64,000 nt of DNA. Source: Enterococcus faecium (GTDB lineage Bacteria; Bacillota; Bacilli; Lactobacillales; Enterococcaceae). The notes beneath the pieces are model-generated. The model did no database searches, had not been told where the DNA came from, and saw nothing but the letters and a program-made list of their open reading frames with translations. Positions 38,187-50,158 of this stretch are shown piece by piece (the stretch's first letter is position 1; each line of letters opens with the position of its first letter). The DNA lies in contig NZ_CP118955.1 in NCBI RefSeq assembly GCF_029023785.1, forward strand, positions 494,501 to 558,500, read 5' to 3'. The position numbers and the translations under genes were made by a program.

Positions 38187-38490
38187 CAATCCTATATGAA
38201 ACGAGAAAGCTTTGAAAAGAAGAGTACATGTCACGGACGTTTGAAGAGAGCCCTGTTTGCTGAAAATGGGTAACGAAAATGAGATGGAAGATGGTCTTAG
38301 AGCAGAGTAAGCGAGCGTAAGCAAACTTACTACGGGAGTGCCCGTTACAGCGCGACAGTATACGGAAAGAAGCTAAGTCCAAGTACTGGAAGAGGCTGTT
38401 ATTGCGAAGTAACGGTAAATCAAGGTGGTAACACGGAAGTTCAAGCTTTCGTCCTTTTGCTTAAGGCAAGAGGGCGAAGGCTTTTTTGTT
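38187..38490 (+). ncRNA. T-box leader, probably methionine-specific
   Basis: Stem I elements are visible (GAAGAGAGCC and GCTGAAAATGGGTAAC), followed at 38422-38436 by the T-box sequence AAGGTGGTAACACGG. A G+C-richer terminator AAGCTTTCGTCC.../GGGCGAAGGCTTTTTT (38444-38487) overlaps the antiterminator. ATG triplets lie in the expected specifier region (about 38277-38290). Uncharged tRNA-Met would pair there and allow read-through into metNIQ. Confidence 0.85.
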
Positions 38491-38521
38491 TGAAAAATCA
38501 TAAGAGAAAGATGTGAATGGC

Positions 38522-39556
38522 ATGTCATTAATCCAACTAACGAATGTCAAAAAGACATTCAATGGGAAAAACGGAAACATCCAAGCCGTCAATGACGTTT
38601 CACTAAACGTTGAAAAAGGGGATATTTATGGAATCGTCGGCTATTCTGGCGCAGGAAAAAGTACATTAGTCCGTCTCCTGAATGGACTTGAGCTTCCCAC
38701 GAGCGGCGAAGTGATCGTAAACGATCAAGATATTACAAAATTAAAAAACAAAGAATTACGTACATTCCGAAAGAAAATCGGTATGATCTTCCAGCATTTC
38801 AACCTGTTATGGTCAAGAACTGTACTTGAAAATATCCAGCTGCCGCTGGAATTAGCTGGCGTACCAAAGAGCAAACGTAAAGAACGGGCAGAAGAACTGT
38901 TGCGTTTAGTCGGGTTAGAAGGACGCGGACAAGCATATCCTTCACAACTTTCCGGCGGACAGAAACAACGCGTCGGTATCGCACGAGCATTGGCAAATGA
39001 TCCTGAGATCCTGCTTTGTGATGAGGCTACTAGCGCATTGGACCCGCAAACAACAGAAGAAGTATTAGACTTATTGTTAGCGATCAATAAGAAATTGAAT
39101 TTGACCATCGTCTTGATCACACATGAAATGAATGTGATCCGCAAAATCTGCAACAAAGTCGCTGTGATGGAGTTGGGGAAAGTCGTAGAAGAAGGAGACG
39201 TATTGACTGTCTTCAGACAACCGAAAAAAGAAGTAACCAAACGCTTTGTACAACAAGACATCGAACCAGAAGCTGATTCGACAGAACTATTAGCTGAACT
39301 CATCAAAGAAAATCCAAGCGGCCGTTTGGCAACTTTGACCTTTAGCGAAAGAAATGCCAACGAGCCAGTCATTTCCCAAGCGATTCGACGCTATAACATC
39401 GATGTCAACGTTGTGTATGGAAAGATCAAACAAGTGAAAGAAGGTTCCTTTGGTTCATTGACTGTCTTGATGACTGGTGAAACCAAAGAATTAGATCAAG
39501 CAGAAGTGTTCATCAAAGAACAAGGAGTAGGAATTGAGGTGATCCATCGTGGATAA
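38522..39556 (+). CDS. metN: Methionine ABC transporter, ATP-binding protein
   Basis: 344 residues from ATG 38522 (GTG 38513 is an alternative). Walker A GYSGAGKST, signature LSGGQKQRVGIARAL, Walker B ILLCDEATSALD, and a C-terminal NIL domain (about 265-340) that usually senses methionine. First gene of metNIQ; it overlaps metI by 8 bases. The T-box in front of it makes expression rise when methionine is scarce. Confidence 0.94.
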   Translation: MSLIQLTNVKKTFNGKNGNIQAVNDVSLNVEKGDIYGIVGYSGAGKSTLVRLLNGLELPTSGEVIVNDQDITKLKNKELRTFRKKIGMIFQHFNLLWSRTVLENIQLPLELAGVPKSKRKERAEELLRLVGLEGRGQAYPSQLSGGQKQRVGIARALANDPEILLCDEATSALDPQTTEEVLDLLLAINKKLNLTIVLITHEMNVIRKICNKVAVMELGKVVEEGDVLTVFRQPKKEVTKRFVQQDIEPEADSTELLAELIKENPSGRLATLTFSERNANEPVISQAIRRYNIDVNVVYGKIKQVKEGSFGSLTVLMTGETKELDQAEVFIKEQGVGIEVIHRG

Positions 39557-40235
39557 AAGCTTTTCAGAAACATATCTAGATTTTAAACAAATCAACCCGG
39601 AAACGATGAATCAGGCTATCCTTGATACACTATATATGACATTAATCTCAATGGTCTTAGTGACGATCATCGGATTAGTTTTGGGATTGATCCTTTACTC
39701 TATTGGACGCAAAAACAAACCGTATGCTCGAATCATTTATGGAATCGTATCGATCATCAGTAATATTTTCCGGTCAACGCCATTTATGATCCTGATGGTT
39801 TTGATCATTCCATTTACTAAAGCAATCGTAGGCACTATGCTAGGTGCGCAAGCAGCCATTCCAGCTCTTGTTTTATCCGCAGCACCATTTTATGCCCGTC
39901 TAGTAGAGATTGCTTTTCGTGAAGTCAGCCCTGGTGTACTGGAAGCAGCAGATGCAATGGGAGCAAGTTACTGGGAAATCATCTGGAAGGTCTTGATACC
40001 TGAAAGTATTCCCGCATTGATTTCTGGATTAACAGTTACAACGATCTCGATGATCGGATTTACTGCGATGGCCGGCGCGATCGGCGCAGGTGGACTTGGA
40101 GGTCTTGCTTGGCAGGAAGGCTACCAGCGTGGTAATCTAACAGTGACATTCGTTGCGACTTTAATTATTTTACTAATCGTATTTATCGTTCAAGGAATCG
40201 GTGATTTCTTAACTAAGAAAACAGACAAAAGATAA
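39549..40235 (+). CDS. metI: Methionine ABC transporter, permease
   Basis: 228 residues, five predicted membrane helices. The cytoplasmic EAA loop reads EAADAMGASYWEIIWKVLIP, contacting MetN. Start overlaps the end of metN. Forms the D/L-methionine channel with MetN and MetQ. Confidence 0.94.
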   Translation: MDKSFSETYLDFKQINPETMNQAILDTLYMTLISMVLVTIIGLVLGLILYSIGRKNKPYARIIYGIVSIISNIFRSTPFMILMVLIIPFTKAIVGTMLGAQAAIPALVLSAAPFYARLVEIAFREVSPGVLEAADAMGASYWEIIWKVLIPESIPALISGLTVTTISMIGFTAMAGAIGAGGLGGLAWQEGYQRGNLTVTFVATLIILLIVFIVQGIGDFLTKKTDKR

Positions 40236-40258
40236 TAGGATATAGGGGGATGTAGGAT

Positions 40259-41107
40259 ATGAAAAAGAAAATTTTTGGATTTGCAGCAGCGCTTTTGCTG
40301 ACTGTAGGATTAGCAGCATGCGGTAACAACAGCGACAGCAAAGATTCAGCAAATAAAGCAGACGACACGACATTGAAAGTCGGCGCTTCACCGACACCGC
40401 ACGCAGAGATTTTGGAACATGTGAAACCATTATTGAAAGATGAAGGAATCGATCTTGAAATCGTCAAATTCGATGACTATGTATTACCGAACCAATCTTT
40501 GGAAGAAGGCGACATTGATGCCAATTACTTCCAGCATATTCCTTATTTGAACAAAGAAATCAAAGAAAAAGGATATGACTTTGTCAATGCCGGTGCTGTC
40601 CACATCGAACCAATGGGCTTGTACTCTAAAAAAGTCAAAGATGTTTCCGAATTAAAAGATGGTGCAACAATCATTACTTCAAATTCTGAATCAGACTGGG
40701 GACGCATCATCACAATTCTACAAGATGCTGGCTTAGTCAAAGTCAAAGATGGAGTAGATCTGGAAACAGCAACATTCGATGATATTGAAGAAAACCCTAA
40801 GAACTTGAAGTTCAACCATACGATCGACCCATCACTTTTAGCTTCTACGTACCAAAATGATGAAGGTGACCTAGTTGCAATCAACGCAAACTTCGCTTAC
40901 GGCGCAGGGTTGAATCCATTAGAAGATGCCGTATTGCTTGAAAAGGACAACTCTCCTTACGTGAATATTATTGCGACTCGTAAAGGTGATGAAGACAGTG
41001 ACAAAATCAAAAAACTGATTGAAGTGCTTCACCGCAAAGAAGTCCAAGAATGGATCACAGACAAATGGGGCGGCTCTGTTAAACCAGTAAAGGCTGATGC
41101 AAAATAA
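40259..41107 (+). CDS. metQ: Methionine-binding lipoprotein
   Basis: 282 residues. Signal peptide with lipobox LAAC (Cys near residue 20), then the NLPA/MetQ fold: KVGASPTPHAEILEHVKP and YFQHIPYLN are characteristic. It binds methionine outside and delivers it to MetI. RBS GGGGGATG upstream; 23 bases after metI. Followed by a strong terminator. Confidence 0.94.
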   Translation: MKKKIFGFAAALLLTVGLAACGNNSDSKDSANKADDTTLKVGASPTPHAEILEHVKPLLKDEGIDLEIVKFDDYVLPNQSLEEGDIDANYFQHIPYLNKEIKEKGYDFVNAGAVHIEPMGLYSKKVKDVSELKDGATIITSNSESDWGRIITILQDAGLVKVKDGVDLETATFDDIEENPKNLKFNHTIDPSLLASTYQNDEGDLVAINANFAYGAGLNPLEDAVLLEKDNSPYVNIIATRKGDEDSDKIKKLIEVLHRKEVQEWITDKWGGSVKPVKADAK

Positions 41108-41118
41108 GGTATGGAACA

Positions 41119-41166
41119 AAAAAGATGAGAAATAAGTCTGTAATGGCTTATTTCTCATCTTTTTTA
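41119..41166 (+). terminator. Intrinsic terminator after metQ
   Basis: AAAAAGATGAGAAATAAG / CTTATTTCTCATCTTTTTT stem. Confidence 0.92.
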
Positions 41167-41303
41167 TACCTATTCTAATTTAGAAATCAAAATTGTTTAA
41201 TAATAAATAAAAGATATTTGATTTTAGTAAGGAAGGTCATTGCGCTTCATTCTCAATTAGTCTAAAATGAGTGAGAACGAAAGAGAATTTGGGGGTATAA
41301 TGC

Positions 41304-42077
41304 ATGTCTGTCTTAGAAATAAAAAATCTACATGTGTCGATCGAGGAAAAAGAAATCCTTAAAGGCGTAAACCTAACAATGAAAACCGGAGAAATCCATG
41401 CCATCATGGGACCTAACGGCACAGGAAAATCTACCTTATCTGCCGCTATCATGGGCAATCCAAACTATGAAGTAACAGAAGGCGAAATTTTGTTTGACGG
41501 GAAAAATGTTTTAGACTTGGAAGTAGATGAACGTGCGCGACTTGGCTTATTTTTAGCTATGCAATATCCAAGTGAGATACCAGGTATCACGAATGCGGAA
41601 TTCATGCGTGCAGCGATCAATGCGAAACGTGATGAAAACGACAAAATTTCTGTTATGGCATTTTTGAAAAAGTTAGATGAAAAAATGGCTTTACTAAATA
41701 TGCCAGAAGAAATGGCTGAACGTTATCTGAACGAAGGTTTTTCTGGCGGAGAAAAGAAACGGAATGAGATCCTGCAATTGTTGATGTTAGAACCTACATT
41801 TGCAATTTTAGACGAAATCGATTCAGGTCTGGATATCGATGCTTTGAAAGTCGTTGCTAAAGGAGTAAATGAAATGCGCGGAGACAATTTCGGTGCATTG
41901 ATCATCACCCACTATCAACGATTATTGAACTATATCACACCTGATGTCGTTCACATCATGATGGAAGGCCGAGTAGTCATGACAGGGAATGCTGACCTAG
42001 CTAAACGTCTGGAAGCAGAAGGCTACGCTGGTATCAGTAAAGAATTAGGAATCGACTATAAAGAAGAAGAAGCGTAA
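41304..42077 (+). CDS. sufC: SUF Fe-S assembly ATPase
   Basis: 257 residues. ABC ATPase: Walker A GPNGTGKST, signature FSGGEKKRNEI, Walker B FAILDEIDSGLD. It joins SufB and SufD to form the iron-sulfur scaffold complex. First gene of sufCDSUB; GGGGGT precedes the start. The operon starts from a spacer with no clear regulator site. Confidence 0.95.
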   Translation: MSVLEIKNLHVSIEEKEILKGVNLTMKTGEIHAIMGPNGTGKSTLSAAIMGNPNYEVTEGEILFDGKNVLDLEVDERARLGLFLAMQYPSEIPGITNAEFMRAAINAKRDENDKISVMAFLKKLDEKMALLNMPEEMAERYLNEGFSGGEKKRNEILQLLMLEPTFAILDEIDSGLDIDALKVVAKGVNEMRGDNFGALIITHYQRLLNYITPDVVHIMMEGRVVMTGNADLAKRLEAEGYAGISKELGIDYKEEEA

Positions 42078-42089
42078 GGGGGAGCAAGA

Positions 42090-45065
<2,976 letters not shown>

Positions 45066-45069
45066 GAAC

Positions 45070-46461
45070 ATGGGCGTACCAGAATTAGAAGAATATAAAT
45101 TCGGGTTTCACGATGATGTCGAACCGGTTTTCAGTACAGGAGAAGGCTTGACAGAAGAAGTGATCCGTGAGATGTCAAGAATCAAAGGCGAACCAGAATG
45201 GATGCTTGAATTCCGTCTGAAATCTCTAGAAACATTTAACAAAATGCCAATGCAAACATGGGGCCCCGACCTTTCAGACATCGATTTCGATGCCATCAAA
45301 TATTACCAAAAACCAAGTGACAAACCCGCTCGTGACTGGGAAGACGTACCAGAAAAAATCAAAGATACATTTGAAAAGATTGGTATACCAGAAGCTGAAC
45401 GAGCTTATCTAGCCGGTGCTTCCGCACAATATGAATCAGAAGTCGTGTACCATAATATGAAAGATGAATTCGAAAAGTTAGGAATCGTCTTTACTGACAC
45501 TGACTCTGCTTTGAAAGAATACCCTGAATTATTCAAAGAGTACTTTTCAAAACTTGTACCGCCAACCGACAACAAATTAGCAGCGCTGAATTCAGCCGTA
45601 TGGTCAGGTGGGACCTTTATTTACGTGCCAAAAGGCGTCAAAGTCGATGTTCCATTACAAACGTACTTCCGGATCAATGCGGAAAACACGGGGCAATTCG
45701 AACGTACGCTGATCATTGTTGACGAAGGAGCAAGCATCCACTATGTCGAAGGTTGTACGGCACCTACTTATTCAAGTAACAGCCTGCATGCCGCCATCGT
45801 AGAAATCTTTACAAGAAAAGATGCGTATTGCCGTTACACAACGATCCAAAACTGGTCAGACAATGTGTACAACTTAGTAACCAAACGAGCAAAAGCATAC
45901 GAAGGCGCAACCGTTGAATGGATCGACGGAAACCTAGGTGCAAAAACAACGATGAAATACCCAAGTGTTTACTTAGATGGAAAAGGTGCACGAGGCACCA
46001 TGCTCTCCATCGCCTTTGCAGGAGCAAACCAAATCCAAGATACGGGTGCAAAAATGATCCACAATGCACCAAATACATCTAGCTCTATCGTCTCTAAATC
46101 AATTTCAAAAGACGGCGGAGAAGTAAACTATCGAGGACAAGTAACCTTTGCCAAAAACAGTGCGGGTTCGATCTCTCATATCGAATGTGACACGATCATC
46201 ATGGACGAATGGTCGAAATCCGATACGATCCCATTCAATGAGATCCACAACAGCCAAGTCTCTTTAGAACACGAAGCCAAAGTCTCAAAAATCTCAGAAG
46301 AACAACTCTACTATCTGATGAGCCGAGGCCTGACCGAATCTGAAGCAACTGAAATGATCGTCATGGGCTTTGTTGAACCATTCACCAAAGAACTTCCAAT
46401 GGAATATGCAGTCGAACTCAATCGATTGATCAGTTATGAGATGGAAGGGTCTGTGGGGTAA
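45070..46461 (+). CDS. sufB: SUF scaffold subunit SufB
   Basis: 463 residues, main scaffold of the SufBCD complex. The C-terminal sequence [21 protein letters not shown] is conserved, and the Cys in EGCTAPTY and IECDTIIMD are plausible cluster ligands. ATG 45070 has AGAGGAGTGA upstream. The stop codon lies inside a 22-base sequence that is repeated 14.5 kb downstream; the gene remains intact because the repeat carries the same last codons. Confidence 0.95.
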   Translation: MGVPELEEYKFGFHDDVEPVFSTGEGLTEEVIREMSRIKGEPEWMLEFRLKSLETFNKMPMQTWGPDLSDIDFDAIKYYQKPSDKPARDWEDVPEKIKDTFEKIGIPEAERAYLAGASAQYESEVVYHNMKDEFEKLGIVFTDTDSALKEYPELFKEYFSKLVPPTDNKLAALNSAVWSGGTFIYVPKGVKVDVPLQTYFRINAENTGQFERTLIIVDEGASIHYVEGCTAPTYSSNSLHAAIVEIFTRKDAYCRYTTIQNWSDNVYNLVTKRAKAYEGATVEWIDGNLGAKTTMKYPSVYLDGKGARGTMLSIAFAGANQIQDTGAKMIHNAPNTSSSIVSKSISKDGGEVNYRGQVTFAKNSAGSISHIECDTIIMDEWSKSDTIPFNEIHNSQVSLEHEAKVSKISEEQLYYLMSRGLTESEATEMIVMGFVEPFTKELPMEYAVELNRLISYEMEGSVG

Positions 46462-46463
46462 TA
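46442..46463. repeat. Left attachment-like site at the sufB stop
   Basis: 22 bases beginning TGGAAGGGTCTG and ending GGGGTAATA, identical to 60962-60983. It spans the last sufB codons (EGSVG, TAA). Typical of a site-specific recombination core using the 3' end of a conserved gene. A remnant integrase lies 84 bases to the right, pointing at it. Confidence 0.82.
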
Positions 46464-46473
46464 TCTATTTCAT

Positions 46474-46515
46474 TGCTCGAAACGTTGATATTAAAGCGTT
46501 TCGAGCATTTTTTTA
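46474..46515 (+). terminator. Terminator downstream of sufB, inside the island
   Basis: TGCTCGAAACGTTGATATTA.../GCGTTTCGAGCA stem then T run. Comparable in layout to the terminator behind the second repeat copy (60996-61034). Confidence 0.85.
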
Positions 46516-46546
46516 TTTGGATTTTAATGATTGGCTACGTTTAGAA

Positions 46547-46807
46547 TTATTCGCTCATAAATTTTGCGAATCGGTCACCAGTTTTCTTAACAGATTGTGG
46601 TGTGACATGAGCATAGATATTCATGGTAGTTTTAATATCTTTGTGACTTAATCGTTCTTGTACTTCTTTTATCGAAGCACCACTTTCAAACAATAAGCTA
46701 CAGTGGGTATGCCTAAATCCATATGGAGTAATTTGAGGCTCCATCGGTGTCTTTTTGTAAATCCAATTTAACCAATCGGTTACTACTTGAGTATAGTGGA
46801 TCTTGTC
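46547..46807 (-). pseudogene. Tyrosine integrase C-terminal fragment
   Basis: About 87 residues of the C-terminal catalytic domain of a phage/ICE-type tyrosine recombinase: TPYGFRHTHCSLLFESG (Arg and His of the active site), LSHKDIKTTMNIYAHVT (nucleophile Tyr). Upstream the frame ends at a stop codon (46808-46810) and the rest of the gene is absent. It lies next to the left repeat copy, the normal place for the integrase of the island. The gap 46808-47001 holds no further gene. Confidence 0.88.
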
Positions 46808-46959
46808 TTAGTTTGCAGTGAATAAAAACTATTTTTGTTAATATATATTATATCAATGTCGAATCGTTATGCTCATTCTATTATCCGCCACAAGGAGTTT
46901 TACAACTGCTTAGAAATCAGATTACTCGTTCAAATAATAATGCAAATTGAATCAATAAA

Positions 46960-47001
46960 AGAAGCGTTGAATAAGAGCTCATTCTTTCAACGCTTCTTTT
47001 A
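46960..47001. terminator. Hairpin between integrase remnant and lipoprotein pseudogene
   Basis: AAAAGAAGCGTTGAA...TTCAACGCTTCTTTT inverted repeat. Confidence 0.8.
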
Positions 47002-47776
47002 TTAGGAGATTTTAATGACCATATCAACTTCTCTTTCAGGATTAGGTAATTCATGAAAGCTAGTGTTTATAGCGCTTAATTGATCAACTAACCATGTTTT
47101 ATTTTTTGACTCTTAGACGAATTTAAAATTAATATCATTGTTCTCGTGTTGAAGAGGTGTCTCCAAATAATCTGGTGAATATTCATAATCAACTTAACCT
47201 GCTAATACAAAAGAGGGTAATCCATAATTTAGTGTCAGATTTAATGGATGGTCGTAAGCTTTTATTTTTTTTAACGTCATATTGTACATATCTTCAGCCA
47301 TAAAAGTTGAGTTTGTGATTTCATATTGTGTTTCATTAAAAAAAGTTATCCGAATAATCGCTTATTTTTGAAAAGTCTTTATTGACACCAGCCTCAAAAA
47401 ATTGTTCAACTTTTTCAGTATAAAGTTGTGCTAACGCTCCTTTTTCAATATTAACTTTGATATTTTCATGTCTATCAATTTGAGTGCTGTTCAGTAAGGG
47501 AAGATCAGCTTTTAGTTTTATATCGTCTTGATTTCTTTCAATTTCAATCGGCAAAATCTTTTCAATAGATTCAGTTTCTGATAAAGGGACATCTAGTTTT
47601 TTATCATGGTAATAAGCTTCAAATCCATTTGGAACCGGAAAAAAATGTATTGGGTAATTCTTTTCTGAGGTTGTTGTACTAGTTTCCGTACTTGTAGAAC
47701 TTGTGTCAGAAGTGGTACACCCGCTTATAGTTCCGATGAGTAAAACGCAGGTTAAAATGATTGCAAATTTCTTCAA
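47002..47776 (-). pseudogene. Decayed lipoprotein gene
   Basis: It begins with a signal peptide and lipobox (LLIGTISGC, then Thr/Ser-rich). After DYSDNFF at 47336 the frame breaks in a run of T; the reading then continues as NETQYEITNSTFMAEDMYN... and is interrupted by two stop codons (after FVLAG and NFKFV) before ending VDMVIKIS. Total about 255 residues in the ancestral gene. The last 40 codons recur in degenerate form at 60478. Function unknown; located in the island. Confidence 0.75.
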
Positions 47777-47802
47777 AAAAATTCCTCCTTAAAATTGAAT
47801 AT

Positions 47803-47873
47803 GGACTAATACTAGTCCCATTGTAGCATACCAAATCTTTAACATTAATAAGAAAAAGGACTAATTTTAGTCC
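47803..47873. promoter_or_regulatory. Two operator-like palindromes between divergent genes
   Basis: GGACTA-ATAC-TAGTCC (47803-47818) and GGACTA-ATTT-TAGTCC (47858-47873), same six-base arms, 55 bases apart. They sit between the lipoprotein pseudogene and the Xre gene, probably binding that regulator. Confidence 0.7.
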
Positions 47874-47880
47874 AAAAGGT

Positions 47881-48126
47881 GTGCTATTCTTGAAAGAGGA
47901 AAAAATTATTGATAGAGAAAATGTAATCGGTAGCAATATTAGACGATTCCGAGTAGAAAAAGGAATCGGTCAAACCGAGCTAGTTAGAGACCTACAGCTT
48001 AGAAAAATCGCTATAACTAGGGAAACATTGGTTAAGATTGAAAGCGGCCGCCAACACATTAAGTTGGATCAATTGAGAGCTATTAGGGATGTTCTACAGG
48101 TGTCTTATGAAGACTTGCTTCAATAA
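47881..48126 (+). CDS. Xre-family HTH regulator
   Basis: 81 residues (about 78 if TTG 47890 is used, which has AAAGGTG at better spacing). The HTH covers GSNIRRFRVEKGIGQTELV...ALKIESGRQ-like text: ITRETLVKIESGRQHIKLDQL. Two copies of a GGACTA/TAGTCC palindrome lie just upstream, so autoregulation is probable. The region around is decayed; this gene looks intact. Confidence 0.8.
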   Translation: MLFLKEEKIIDRENVIGSNIRRFRVEKGIGQTELVRDLQLRKIAITRETLVKIESGRQHIKLDQLRAIRDVLQVSYEDLLQ

Positions 48127-48201
48127 CTACTTGTAGTCTTTAGTATAAGAAGCTATTTTTACACCCTTATGTATCACAAAGAAATACTGGTATAATAATG
48201 A

Positions 48202-48930
48202 ATGGGATATGTAACGATAGGGTATACTATATTCTCAACAGGTTATACTGAGAATCCAATTAAACCAAATCATTTGAAAGTATACAAAACGTTGTTGGAT
48301 AAAGCATATGAATTTGTATTTTCAGAACACTTTAGATTCTTAGAAAACTATGATTTACCTAGTTCACTGGATGTTGGTATTGAACTATATGATGGAGTAG
48401 AAAAGAAAAATCTAAAGTTAAATTTATCAAAAGATTATAGCAAAAATAGTCCAGTGTTAAGAGAGCTAGAAATGCAATGAATCCAATGATAATTTATCTT
48501 AATGTAAATTGCTTAACTCTAATTGTTTCTCGTGATTATGATTTTGCTACTGATGTATATGTTGAAGAAAATAAAGGCTTGAAGTTAGAGCTTACTGGAT
48601 ATAATTTGTCGCAGCAATTGATACTATTAGTGGGGCGGTAAACTCTTTAGCAACCACATACTTCTGAATATAACTTTCAATCAATATCTGTAGGTGAAGA
48701 TAATGTTGGACAATTGTAAGAGTCTTGTTATCGTTTAAGAAATTGAAGGAGGAATCTTGCTAATTGATGAAGTAGACGCAGGTCTTTTTCCAGCTGCACA
48801 AATTGAATTTTTTTATGTCTTAACCCAATTTTTTTAAGACTAGGGTATTCAGGTGATAATGACCCAATACTCTCCAACGATGATTAAAAAAGTTTTTATC
48901 CAAAGAGATATTAAAAACTATAAATAAACT
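48202..48930 (+). pseudogene. Decayed AAA-type ATPase (ATP-dependent endonuclease-like)
   Basis: An opening frame (48202-48480, 92 residues, ending RELEMQ) is followed in other frames by LKLELTGYNLSQQ, then at 48758-48835 by GGILLIDEVDAGLFPAAQIEFF, a Walker B-like segment, and later VIMTQYSPTMIKKVF. The order fits an AAA/OLD-like ATPase with several frameshifts and stops. The N-terminal Walker A is not recognised. Boundaries approximate. Confidence 0.6.
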
Positions 48931-49065
48931 ATTTAACGAATACTTTTGATAAAATTCAAGTGATGACAGATTAAAGCTGGATATATATGCAGATATGTAT
49001 GTAAGGACAAAAAGTTGATGAAGATTTAATACTGCAAAAAATAAATATTTCAGGAGGTGTATTTT

Positions 49066-49875
49066 TTGCCAACAACCAACTCCCTTTTGAGGTATCTGGC
49101 AGGAAAAAGTCAATTGTATAAATTTGAAAAAAACAATAGACAAGAGTATTGGAGAATATGAAATTTATATCGAGATATCGAGCATTTTGCAGAGGGAGCC
49201 GGGGTGGCCCATTCAGCTATTAATTCAAAAGAATATGAAAATGACTGCAATTAATAATTTAGATAAATCTATGCGTTCTTTATGGTATTCAATATTAAAT
49301 TATCCCAACAAATTTATCAATCTGATTAACAAAACCATTGTAAACATTGAAGAATGGCCAAGACAGAAAGAAATTTGTAAAAAAGAGTTTAATCATCCTT
49401 TTTCTTTAGAGGAAGGGTTTGCGACCTTCTTCCTAAATATAACGAACGTAAGTGGTATTACTAGCGGTGGACAGGTAGAGGGGACAAAACAAGAAAGTAA
49501 GTACAAGGTAGGTTGTTGCTTTAATAAGCAATCTTTAATAAAAAAATAAGGGATATTTCTTTACTAAAAGATTCAATTAACTAATATGGATGTTGAATCT
49601 TATACAGATGGTATTTCATTTAATTATCCAAAAGAGAAAATGTTCATTTTTTTGAGCCTCCATATTTTAATCAATGTAAAAAAATCTTTATTTGAATTTA
49701 TTGATAAAGATAAGCATAGCATTAGGGATTATTACTTATGACAATCCAGATGAAATTTATTGAGATTTATAAAGAATTTCGCTAAAAATATAAGTATATG
49801 CTTAGATATTCTGTTAATAATAAGCGTAAAGAAAAAGCTTGGGAATATCGTTTTACTAGTTAAATTACAAAAATT
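49066..49875 (+). pseudogene. Decayed D12-class DNA adenine methyltransferase
   Basis: Starts TTG 49066 after AGGAGGTG with LRYLAGKSQL (RYxGGK motif), shifts frame to IDKSIGEYE, then in another frame YRDIEHFAEGAGVA (FAGGAG motif), then the long frame with FATFFLNITNVSGI and GKYK-like SKYKVGCCFNKQSLI, later FFEPPYFNQC (DPPY motif, D to E) and TYDNPDEIY. All the landmarks of a Dam-like N6-adenine methylase are there, in order, but in several frames with stop codons. Not functional. Confidence 0.78.
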
Positions 49876-50021
49876 GATAATTTTGCTAATGTAGAACCTT
49901 TGAAACTAATTGATAAGTAGCTTTTTACCAAAAACACACCACGTAACTTGAATACGATTGAAAACTAATCATTAAAATTTATTATTAGCAAAGTGATTAA
50001 TCCTATTCAAAAAGCACCTAG

Positions 50022-50059
50022 CTTCAATTATCGTCAATGAACTTAACTTCATAGCTGAA
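50022..50059. repeat. Left copy of a 38-bp direct repeat
   Basis: Begins CTTCAATTATCGTCAATG, differing in two positions from 60753-60790. In one frame it reads SIIVNELNFIAE followed by a stop 6 codons later; the right copy reads the same and also stops shortly after, so both are ends of related pseudogenes. The gap 49876-50158 has no other gene. Confidence 0.75.
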
Positions 50060-50083
50060 GAAAAATCTGAATAAAGAAACGAT

Positions 50084-50120
50084 GGCTGAACCCTTGATAG
50101 ATAAGGGTTCAGCTCTTTTT
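50084..50120 (+). terminator. Intrinsic terminator left of pilus regulator
   Basis: GGCTGAACCCTT / AAGGGTTCAGCTC with a following T run. Confidence 0.88.
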
Positions 50121-50158
50121 AGGAACTTATGTCATAGCCACTTTTTTACATAAATCAG

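Noticed and set aside
38725..39372. 215-residue ORF on the minus strand of metN
   Set aside because: Antisense shadow of a conserved ABC ATPase; serine-rich, unnatural composition.
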